Assembly (NCBI GenBank): GCA_035391225.1
Contig: DAOPKN010000001.1
Coordinates: 1-64,000 of the forward strand
Direction: 5' to 3'
Length of the DNA: 64,000 nucleotides
Source of the DNA: DAOPKN01 sp035391225
GTDB lineage: Bacteria; Thermotogota; Thermotogae; MWEM01
Notes under the pieces: generated by a model
Told to the model about the DNA's origin: nothing
The model's database searches: none
The model's input: the letters and a program-made list of their open reading frames with translations, nothing else
Shown: positions 57,790-64,000 of the stretch, in pieces
Layout of the letters: the number at the start of each line of letters is the position of its first letter
Position numbering within the stretch: the first letter of the stretch is position 1
Made by a program: the position numbers and the translations under genes

Positions 57790-59792
57790 TGTTCTTCGCC
57801 TCCTACGGGTTCCAAAACCAAAGTCGTGTTGCCAGGCAGAGAGGAAAGGGTGTCCATGGTTTCCCCGGAGAAAATATCGCGCATTTCTTCCCCCAGGGTT
57901 ACACCCAGAGGAACCTGCCGCGATCCAGTGTTCACGGCAACTACGATCCTCTCTTCTGCGGTTTTCCGCTCGAAAACAAGCGCTTGACGAGAGGTTTGGA
58001 GTACCGAGTACTCCCCGGTTTTCAGTGCCTCCGAGCGCTTCCGGAGGGCAAGAAGCGCTTGGTACAGCCGGGAGGTTGGTTCGTGTGTAGGCTGCGAGCC
58101 GAAAGGCTGGCGGCAAAAGGGGTCGGTGGCCCCCGTCATGCCGAGTTCATCCCCGTAGTAAATCACCGGGCATCCAGGCATGGTCATTTGCAGGCTCACG
58201 GCCGCCTTGAGCGCTTGGTCGTTTTCGCCGAGGGCAGTGCGGATACGCGGTGTATCGTGGGAGCCGAGCATGTTCCATAGGCTGTCCAAAACCTGGGGAG
58301 GGTAGGTGTTTCGCATGTCTTGGATCTCGTTGACGAAAGAGGAGGCGCGCCCCCCCTGGCAGTAGGCGAGAATGGCATCGCGAAAACGGTAGTTCATCAC
58401 CGCGTCGAAGGCCGGATCTTGGAAGTAGACAGAGGCATCGCGCCAGTATTCTCCCACCAGCAGTGCATCTGGAACCACGTTCTTGAGTTGGGGGTAGAAG
58501 GTTTCGGTCCAGAAGGAAAGGGGCGGTTGGTCGGCTGCATCCAGCCTCCAGCCATCGATTCCCTTGGCCAACCAAAAAAAGGCAACGTGCAACAAGTAGG
58601 CCTTGAGCTGTGGGTTTTGGTGGTGAAACTGGGGAAGGGAGGGGTAGTTGAACCAACAGCGGTAGCTCTCTGCGGAGAAGGTGATCGGGAACCGAAGGAT
58701 GTGGAACCAGTCCAAGAAACGCGATTTTTGCTGCAGGTCGAAGTTTTCGCGCATCGCGAAAAAGGAAGTGCCACTGTGGTTGAAAACCCCATCGAGCACC
58801 AATCGAATATTGTTCGTTTGCAGGGAATGCACCAGTGCTTCGAAAGCCGCCATGTTGCCGAATCCTTCGTCGATCTTCTCGTAGTCGGAGGTATCGTACT
58901 TGTGGGTGGAAGGGGCCTGGAAGATGGGGTTGAGGTAGAGCGCTCCGATTCCCAGCTCTTTGAAGTAGGAGAGGCTTTTTCGGATCCCGTCCAGGTCTCC
59001 GCCGAAAAAGGAGTTGGCAAGAATATCCTGGGTCATGGTTGCCCCTGGCTCCATCCGCGGGTATGGATCGTTTGAGGAATCGCCGTTGACGAAGCGCTCG
59101 GGGAAAACCTGGTAATACGTGATGCCCCTGGACCATTCCGGGGGAAGCAAGTAGCCCACCGGGGGATTGCGGAAATCGAAGTGGAACAACTCCTCGGGGC
59201 TTTCCGGGAAGTACACGGGCTGGCCATCCTCCAGCAAAAAGGCGTAGTACAGTTTTGGAGCTTCACTGCGCACGTGGAAACGTGTCCAAGTTTTGGCATC
59301 CTGTGAAAAAACTTCTTCTTGGAGAACGGTGCCATTTACCAGAAGTTGTATCCCATCGGCATCATTCTCCGAAAACGCGGCGCTCAGGAAAATCTCCCCT
59401 GGCTGCACCGGGTTCACGAAGGGGCGTTCATGGGCAAAGGTGAAGGAGGCTGCCTGGCCATCACCTTTTTGCGGGATTCCCCTTTGCGCTACCACGCGCA
59501 CGTTTACCAACATGTCCTGGAAACGCACCAGCGAGACGTTCTTGGGGTCAAGGGTAGCTTTGCCATCTTGCAGGAAGAAATAGCGGTAGGTGCCCGGCTC
59601 CAGCTCCAGCGAATATTTCCACAGCCCCCCCGCTGCTTGTGCCATGGCCACGGGGTGAAAGGAAGTGAAGTCGGCGGAAATGTCCACCGTGGTGGCGGTG
59701 CTCTGGAAGAGAAACGTGATGGGAGTGCCGAAGAGAGAAGGAAAAAGTGTGAGGAAAAAAGCCAGATGGAGAAAACGCACTTTCCTATCCAT
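57786..59792 (-). CDS. Secreted GH13 alpha-amylase/neopullulanase-type enzyme
   Basis: The protein has 668 residues with a signal peptide (KVRFLHLAFFLTLFPSLFG). Residues 20-100 form a CBM48-like beta domain (LWKYSLELEPGTYRYFFLQDG) and 105-220 a second, CBM34-like domain. The GH13 barrel has region I LVLDGVFNHSG, region II GWRLDAADQ (nucleophile Asp), region III ALLVGEYW (acid Glu) and region IV LGSHDTPRI. Metal or loop signatures YLNPIFQAPSTHKYDTSDY and the small C-terminal beta domain fit neopullulanase/cyclomaltodextrinase-type enzymes. It would cut starch, pullulan or maltodextrins outside the cytoplasmic membrane. ATG 59792 follows GGGAGGATTTTGC. It is the first gene of a pair with the tocopherol-cyclase-like gene. 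Confidence 0.94.
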   Translation of the reverse strand: MDRKVRFLHLAFFLTLFPSLFGTPITFLFQSTATTVDISADFTSFHPVAMAQAAGGLWKYSLELEPGTYRYFFLQDGKATLDPKNVSLVRFQDMLVNVRVVAQRGIPQKGDGQAASFTFAHERPFVNPVQPGEIFLSAAFSENDADGIQLLVNGTVLQEEVFSQDAKTWTRFHVRSEAPKLYYAFLLEDGQPVYFPESPEELFHFDFRNPPVGYLLPPEWSRGITYYQVFPERFVNGDSSNDPYPRMEPGATMTQDILANSFFGGDLDGIRKSLSYFKELGIGALYLNPIFQAPSTHKYDTSDYEKIDEGFGNMAAFEALVHSLQTNNIRLVLDGVFNHSGTSFFAMRENFDLQQKSRFLDWFHILRFPITFSAESYRCWFNYPSLPQFHHQNPQLKAYLLHVAFFWLAKGIDGWRLDAADQPPLSFWTETFYPQLKNVVPDALLVGEYWRDASVYFQDPAFDAVMNYRFRDAILAYCQGGRASSFVNEIQDMRNTYPPQVLDSLWNMLGSHDTPRIRTALGENDQALKAAVSLQMTMPGCPVIYYGDELGMTGATDPFCRQPFGSQPTHEPTSRLYQALLALRKRSEALKTGEYSVLQTSRQALVFERKTAEERIVVAVNTGSRQVPLGVTLGEEMRDIFSGETMDTLSSLPGNTTLVLEPVGGEEQ

Positions 59793-59803
59793 GCAAAATC
59801 CTC

Positions 59804-59836
59804 CCAAAAAAAATAATGCGGACAGGTCCTGTCCGC
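59804..59836 (-). terminator. Rho-independent terminator after serS
   Basis: GCGGACAG and CTGTCCGC form a perfect 8-bp stem with a 3-base loop, followed on the minus strand by ATTATTTTTTTT. The T run ends next to the ribosome site of the amylase gene. Confidence 0.8.
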
Positions 59837-59909
59837 TTTCAATGTGAGGGGTTCATTCTCTTTACAACAGTTAGACCACGCGCGAAGAGAAAAGTTCAAA
59901 CCCCGATAG

Positions 59910-61187
59910 TTAAAAAATCCTATCAATCCCGTTAAGATACGGTACCAATACCGGGGGCACCTGGATGGAACCATCGGGCAACTGGTAATTCTCCAAAAGG
60001 GCTACCAGGGTTCTGCCCACAGCAAGGCCCGAACCGTTTAAGGTATGTGGAAACTGCAGGTGATTCTCCCGGTTTCGGAAGCGGGTATTTCCGCGCCGCG
60101 CTTGGAAATCGGTATCGTTGCTGCACGAGGAGATTTCCTTGTAAGCGGCGTAGGAGGGAAGCCAGACTTCCAGGTCGTGGGTGAAGGCAGCACCAAAGCC
60201 CGTGTCGCCTGAACAAAGGTTTACCACGCGGTAGGGAAGCTCGAGTAGTTGCAGCACCTTTTCCGCGTCGTTGGTGAGGGCTTCCAGTTCTTCAAAGGAA
60301 GATTCGGGGGTGGTGAACTTGAAGAGCTCGACTTTCTCGAACTGGTGAACGCGAATCATCCCGCGCACGTCTTTTCCGTAAGAACCCGCCTCGCGGCGGA
60401 AGCAGGAGGAGTAGGCGACGTACTTCAGGGGGAGTTGCTTTTCCTCCAGGATTTCCCCGGAATGCAACGACGCCAGGAACACTTCCGCGGTGGGAACCAG
60501 GAACATATCGTCGGGCGTGGTTTTGTAGGCTTCTTCTTCGAACTTGGGAAGCTGCCCCGATGTGAGCATGGTTTCCCGTTTGACGAGGTGCGGAATGTTG
60601 ATTTCCACGTACCCGTGTTGCATGGTGTGGAGGTCGAGCATGAATTGCACCAGCGCCCGGTTGAGTCGCGCCAGCTTGGCGGTGAGGATCACGAAGCGGG
60701 ATCCACTCAACTTGGAGGCGCGCTCGAAATCCATCATTTCCAGGCCGGTTCCCAGTTCCCAGTGGGGTTTTGGCTCGAAGTCGAATGTTCGTGGAGTGCC
60801 CCATGTGCGGATTTCCACGTTCTGCGTTTCGTCCTCTCCCACGGGGGTGCGGGAGTCGGGCAGGTTGGGCAGGGCAAGCAGAAGGCTTTCTTGCGCGCTT
60901 TCCACGGATTTGAGCTGCTCGTCCAAAGCCTTGATTTCTTCTCCCGTCTGCTTGGAAAGAGCGATCTTGGGGCTTGCTTCCTCCTTCTTCTTTTGCGCCA
61001 TCAGGGCGGCGATTTCCTTGGAGAGGTTGTTTCGCAAGGCCTTGCGTTCATCGCTGGTTCGGATGAGTTCGCGGCGCTGTTCGTCCAGTTCCAGGATGGC
61101 GTCAACCTGGGCCGGGTCTTCGTTCTTGTTGCGTAAGGCTTCTTTCACCGCGCCGGGGTCTTGGCGGATTTGTTTGATATCCAGCAT
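59910..61187 (-). CDS. serS: Seryl-tRNA synthetase
   Basis: This 425-residue class II synthetase starts at ATG 61187 after AAGGGAGG; the open frame upstream lies in the previous gene. An N-terminal antiparallel coiled coil (residues 1-105, rich in EEASPKIALSKQTGEEIKALDEQL-type heptads) binds the tRNA long arm. Class II motif 2 is SSCFRREAGSYGKDVRGMIRVHQF near residues 262-285, with TAEV at the serine-adenylate site, and motif 3 is NGSGLAVGRTLVALLENYQ near 385-403. Length and motifs are those of standard bacterial SerRS. It is the last gene of the rseP-lptA-like-serS operon, 20 bases downstream of the LptA-like gene, and is followed by a strong terminator. Confidence 0.97.
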   Translation of the reverse strand: MLDIKQIRQDPGAVKEALRNKNEDPAQVDAILELDEQRRELIRTSDERKALRNNLSKEIAALMAQKKKEEASPKIALSKQTGEEIKALDEQLKSVESAQESLLLALPNLPDSRTPVGEDETQNVEIRTWGTPRTFDFEPKPHWELGTGLEMMDFERASKLSGSRFVILTAKLARLNRALVQFMLDLHTMQHGYVEINIPHLVKRETMLTSGQLPKFEEEAYKTTPDDMFLVPTAEVFLASLHSGEILEEKQLPLKYVAYSSCFRREAGSYGKDVRGMIRVHQFEKVELFKFTTPESSFEELEALTNDAEKVLQLLELPYRVVNLCSGDTGFGAAFTHDLEVWLPSYAAYKEISSCSNDTDFQARRGNTRFRNRENHLQFPHTLNGSGLAVGRTLVALLENYQLPDGSIQVPPVLVPYLNGIDRIF

Positions 61188-61207
61188 GCATGGTGCCTCC
61201 CTTTTGT

Positions 61208-63028
61208 CTATTGTTTTGTGATGAGTGTCATTGTGGCATTCACCGCTTCCAGTGAATCGTCTTTCAAGTGTATTTTCACGTTTTCCCCTTGGAGTTCCCG
61301 GCGATTCTTGGGATCCAGAACCCAAACGTTCCCGACCAATTCGATCACTTCGCTGTTGCCATCGTAGAAGAATCGATCGCTCTTTGCTTCCAATTCTCCT
61401 TTTCGGAGCGAGAGTCGATCGCTTCCCTCGGAAAATCCCTGGTACTCCTTGTTTTGGGCGTCCACCAGAAGCTGGTCACAGAGGATGTTCACGGTTTCGG
61501 TGGACGTTCCCGTCTGGATCTGTGCGTTCACGTCATGGGTCAACGTGCCGGTTTCGGTTTCCAGGTCGAAGGTGATGGTATTGGAGGTGGCACTTCCCGA
61601 TTCAAAGGCAATGAATGCTCCGTCGGTGGCTTGGAGTGTTCGCTCCTTCCCACCTTCCCGGAGCACCTCGAACCGGTCGGAAACGAACTGCGTTTTTCCT
61701 TTCGTCAGGCGGGAAGTGTCGTAGAATTGGATGGAGTCGTCCAGGATCTCGAAGTCCTTTGTCTGGATCTGGATGGGGTTGCCCGTTTCCGAGGAAAGCT
61801 GGATGGAAGAATTCTTGGCCTGTAGGGTGTTGTCTTTCAAGAAGATCTTCACGTACTCTCCCTGGCGAATGAACTTGTCTTCTTCCAGCTCCACGTACAC
61901 CTGGTCTTCCAGGATGACTTCTTCCTGGTCCCCGAGGAACACGAAGGAACCAGCGTTCCCGTAAAAATCCGTACGCTGGATTTCGATGCGTGGGGATTCT
62001 TCCGAACCTTCCCCCTCGTAACGGCGCGACGGGGTGTCGATGTGGAGTTGTTCGCAGTTGACCAACACGGTATCGGTGGATTCCCCGGATTGGATCTTGG
62101 CCTGCACGGCTTCTGACAGTACACCGGTTTGGGATTCCAGGTCGTAGTCCAGGTGGTTCGCGGTGGCCTCACCGCTTTCAAACTCGATGAACACCGGTGC
62201 CCTGGTTTGAAGGGTTTTTTCCACCCCGCCTTCTCGCAGCACGAAGAAGGAGCGGGAGCGAAGCAAAAGGTCGCCTTTTTGCAGCGTGGAAGGTCCAAGG
62301 AAGTCGATGCGGGATTCCGAAAAGTCCATGCTCGTCGTGGTTGCCACGAGGGTCTTGCCAGGATCGCTTGACGCGTCGTCCACGCGCAAGAACGCCTCGG
62401 AGGCCGTGAAACCATCCGTTTGGAGATCCAGTTGAACCTGTGATGCCTGGATGGAACGCTTGTTCTCCGGGTCGTTGATGTCCACGTTGCGTTCCAGCAA
62501 AAGGGATTCGCTGCGTCCATCGTATTGGAACTGGTTGCAGAAAGCTTCGAGAGACCCCTTGTTGATTTGTACCCGGTCGGGTACGGCAGAATCCCCATCG
62601 TACGATTCGTCGCGCGTGGAGAAGCCCAGTCGCTGACACAGGATATCGATGGTTTGCGTGCCCTCGGAGGTCTGGGAGAGGATCTGGGAGACCACATCGC
62701 CCGTGAGAGTGCCCTTTTCGCTCTCGAAATCGTAATCCAGCGTCAAGGCCGTTGCCTGCCCGCTCTCGAAGGAAACGAAGATCCCCTGCGTGGCAACCGC
62801 TGTTTCCTCCTTGCCGTCTTGCAACGTGATGTAGAAGCGGTCCCCGATGAGTTGGAACTGGTTCTTTCGAATTTCGGTATACCCCAGGAAATCAAAACGG
62901 TCGTCCGAGGAGCGGAAACGCTCGGACTGGATGTGCAGTGTTTCCTCCTCGGCCAGTAGCGTGGAGGAGAACACCAAGAACAACAATGTCGACAAGAGTA
63001 CAAGGATCGGTACCGGTCTTTTGTTCAC
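61208..63028 (-). CDS. LptA/OstA-like protein with three tandem repeats
   Basis: The protein has 606 residues. A signal peptide (VPILVLLSTLLFLVFSSTLLA) is followed by three repeats of about 190 residues (roughly 30-215, 215-405, 410-600). Each has the same order: a D-F/Y strand, an LREGG/LQDGKEE turn, FESGxAT, LDYDxESExGxL, a Cys-containing xVNCxQL or ILCxQL strand, and Y-x-G with DPxNKR at its end in repeats 1 and 3. The pattern of short strands with T-x-x-D-x-G turns is that of the OstA/LptA beta-jellyroll used to move lipopolysaccharide or other lipids across the periplasm. Single-domain LptA has about 160-190 residues. GTG 63028 follows AAAGGAG. It sits between rseP and serS. Confidence 0.82.
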   Translation of the reverse strand: MNKRPVPILVLLSTLLFLVFSSTLLAEEETLHIQSERFRSSDDRFDFLGYTEIRKNQFQLIGDRFYITLQDGKEETAVATQGIFVSFESGQATALTLDYDFESEKGTLTGDVVSQILSQTSEGTQTIDILCQRLGFSTRDESYDGDSAVPDRVQINKGSLEAFCNQFQYDGRSESLLLERNVDINDPENKRSIQASQVQLDLQTDGFTASEAFLRVDDASSDPGKTLVATTTSMDFSESRIDFLGPSTLQKGDLLLRSRSFFVLREGGVEKTLQTRAPVFIEFESGEATANHLDYDLESQTGVLSEAVQAKIQSGESTDTVLVNCEQLHIDTPSRRYEGEGSEESPRIEIQRTDFYGNAGSFVFLGDQEEVILEDQVYVELEEDKFIRQGEYVKIFLKDNTLQAKNSSIQLSSETGNPIQIQTKDFEILDDSIQFYDTSRLTKGKTQFVSDRFEVLREGGKERTLQATDGAFIAFESGSATSNTITFDLETETGTLTHDVNAQIQTGTSTETVNILCDQLLVDAQNKEYQGFSEGSDRLSLRKGELEAKSDRFFYDGNSEVIELVGNVWVLDPKNRRELQGENVKIHLKDDSLEAVNATMTLITKQ

Positions 63029-63041
63029 GTCGAACTCCTTT

Positions 63042-64000
63042 CTATTTCAAGAAGCGGATCACGTCGAAGTAGGAGATGTAAAACAACAGTGCCAGCAGCA
63101 GGAAAAAACCGATGGTGTGAATGTATCCTTCCACCACGGGGTTGATTTTCTTGCGGGAAACCATTTCCACCAGGTTGAAAACGATGCGCCCCCCGTCCAA
63201 CGCGGGAAGGGGGAGAAGGTTGAACAACCCCAGGTTCAGCGTGAAGAAGGCCATGAGGAAAACCATGGTTTCCAGTCCCCCGCGGGATGCGATCCCCACC
63301 ATTTTCACCAACCCGATCGGACCCGCAAAGTCTTTTACCGTGGTTCCCCCCGTGAAAAGCTGACCGAGGATTTGCCCCATGCGGGCCAGCGTGCGGTTGG
63401 CGAAAACCACTCCCAGGCCGAAGGCGCGAAGAGGCCCGGAAGGGTACCAGTTGGGGTTTGCGGGTTGGAAATACGCTTCGGAAATGGATTGCAGCAGGGC
63501 CGAAACGGGGGCTTGGAGCGTGATTTCGCTGCCATTGCGTCGCACGGTAACGGTTGCCAACGTTTGGGAGGGGAGTGCCAGTTGGTCGGTCACCATGTTC
63601 TGACGGATCTCCACGAAGGTGTACACCATTCCCTTTTGCGCGGGAAGTTGCAAAAGGCTTACGATCGCGTAAAAATCCGAGCCCCGCTGCACCGGAGTGC
63701 CGTTTATGGCCAAGATGGTATCGCCGTCTTGCAATGGAGAAGTAGCACTGCGCACCGTGGTAGACAGGTTGGCGTAGGCAATCCCGATCGCGCGGCGCGG
63801 GTCGTAGGTTTGGAAGGCTTCCAGGGTTGCCGTGCTCTCTCTTCCGTCTTCCATCTGGAAGGAAAGCTGCTTGTTGAGCATCTCGTCCGGTGTAAGCTGG
63901 GTTGGGTCCTTGCCATTTACCGACGCGACGCTTTGCCCCGCCATCTGCGGAAGAGGTTGGTCGCTTTTCAAGAAAAGGTAGTGCTGGGTGGGAAGCATCG
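63042..64000 (-). CDS. rseP: RseP-type site-2 protease (M50), 5' end beyond window
   Basis: The visible 319 residues are the C-terminal part of a zinc-dependent intramembrane protease. The frame is still open at the window edge; ATG 63998 is probably internal because the HExxH zinc helix has not yet appeared. A PDZ domain is visible (LQDGDTILAINGTPVQRGSDFYAIV). The second zinc motif is NLLPLPALDGGRIVFNLVEMV, supplying the Asp ligand. FAGPIGLVKMVG and the last helix GFFLLLALLFYISYFDV complete the family pattern. Such proteases clip anti-sigma factors and leftover signal peptides. It is encoded 13 bases upstream of the LptA-like gene. Confidence 0.93.
   Translation of the reverse strand, partial: MLPTQHYLFLKSDQPLPQMAGQSVASVNGKDPTQLTPDEMLNKQLSFQMEDGRESTATLEAFQTYDPRRAIGIAYANLSTTVRSATSPLQDGDTILAINGTPVQRGSDFYAIVSLLQLPAQKGMVYTFVEIRQNMVTDQLALPSQTLATVTVRRNGSEITLQAPVSALLQSISEAYFQPANPNWYPSGPLRAFGLGVVFANRTLARMGQILGQLFTGGTTVKDFAGPIGLVKMVGIASRGGLETMVFLMAFFTLNLGLFNLLPLPALDGGRIVFNLVEMVSRKKINPVVEGYIHTIGFFLLLALLFYISYFDVIRFLK

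Overview
This is a bacterial chromosomal window from a draft assembly. Five runs of 100 N mark contig joins. The organism looks like a diderm. It encodes a secreted LptA/OstA-like protein next to RseP and serS, its sugar-binding proteins carry Sec signal peptides rather than lipoboxes, and it has an acetylhexosaminidase for peptidoglycan recycling. TTG and GTG starts, strong GGAGG ribosome sites and extended -10 promoters are common. Base composition looks like mid-fifties %GC by eye. There is no rRNA marker. Gene content (5TMR-LYT sensors, DUF4180, PadR-DUF2812, tocopherol-cyclase-like protein, sugar ABC and GH clusters, GlnRS) has a Firmicutes/Thermotogota flavour. Thermotogota is my low-confidence guess.

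Layout. 1-2533: the end of an amino-acid ABC transporter operon (binding protein, permease, ATPase). The ATPase has an extra C-terminal domain resembling an anti-sigma kinase. 2513-4631 (-): a partner-switching pair, a membrane PP2C phosphatase with its own RsbW-like domain and an overlapping STAS antagonist. 4791-7105: a beta-lactamase-fold protein with a ruined active site, a C_GCAxxG_C_C protein and a secreted two-repeat protein. 7106-7964: three copies of a double-hairpin repeat around a gap, then glnS. 9705-13835 (-): NagZ-like hexosaminidase and a hybrid kinase.

14120-23542 is a carbohydrate operon: an autoregulated LacI repressor, binding protein, attenuator-like hairpin, two permeases, then GH5-, GH1- and GH2-type hydrolases, mostly coupled by ATGA overlaps. 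Imported oligosaccharides are presumably finished by the GH1 and GH2 enzymes, and a surface GH5-like enzyme would feed the binding protein. 23715-25565 holds a truncated MNT nucleotidyltransferase and a caspase-fold lipoprotein.

25717-53279 is a signalling island with eight more multi-PAS sensor kinases (nine in the window, counting 11283-13835), one chemoreceptor, one Rcp1-type response regulator, an isochorismatase-like hydrolase, a DUF4180 protein and an M29 aminopeptidase. No DNA-binding response regulator is present. Directly after it, 53407-54903 is a two-gene operon of a CARF-only protein (possible ring nuclease) and a CARF-wHTH-RelE-like protein. It looks like a cyclic-oligoadenylate-responsive mRNA interferase module, with no cas genes or CRISPR array in the window. 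54908-59792 carries DUF2812/PadR, a PfkB kinase whose promoter overlaps a PadR-type palindrome, a tocopherol-cyclase-like protein and a secreted GH13 amylase. 59910-64000 (-) is rseP-lptA-like-serS.

Three of the N gaps (20249, 25378, 32337) are flanked by exact 55-bp duplications. Deleting one copy plus the Ns restores the reading frame of the GH1 and caspase-like genes, so these are unmerged contig overlaps and not real sequence.
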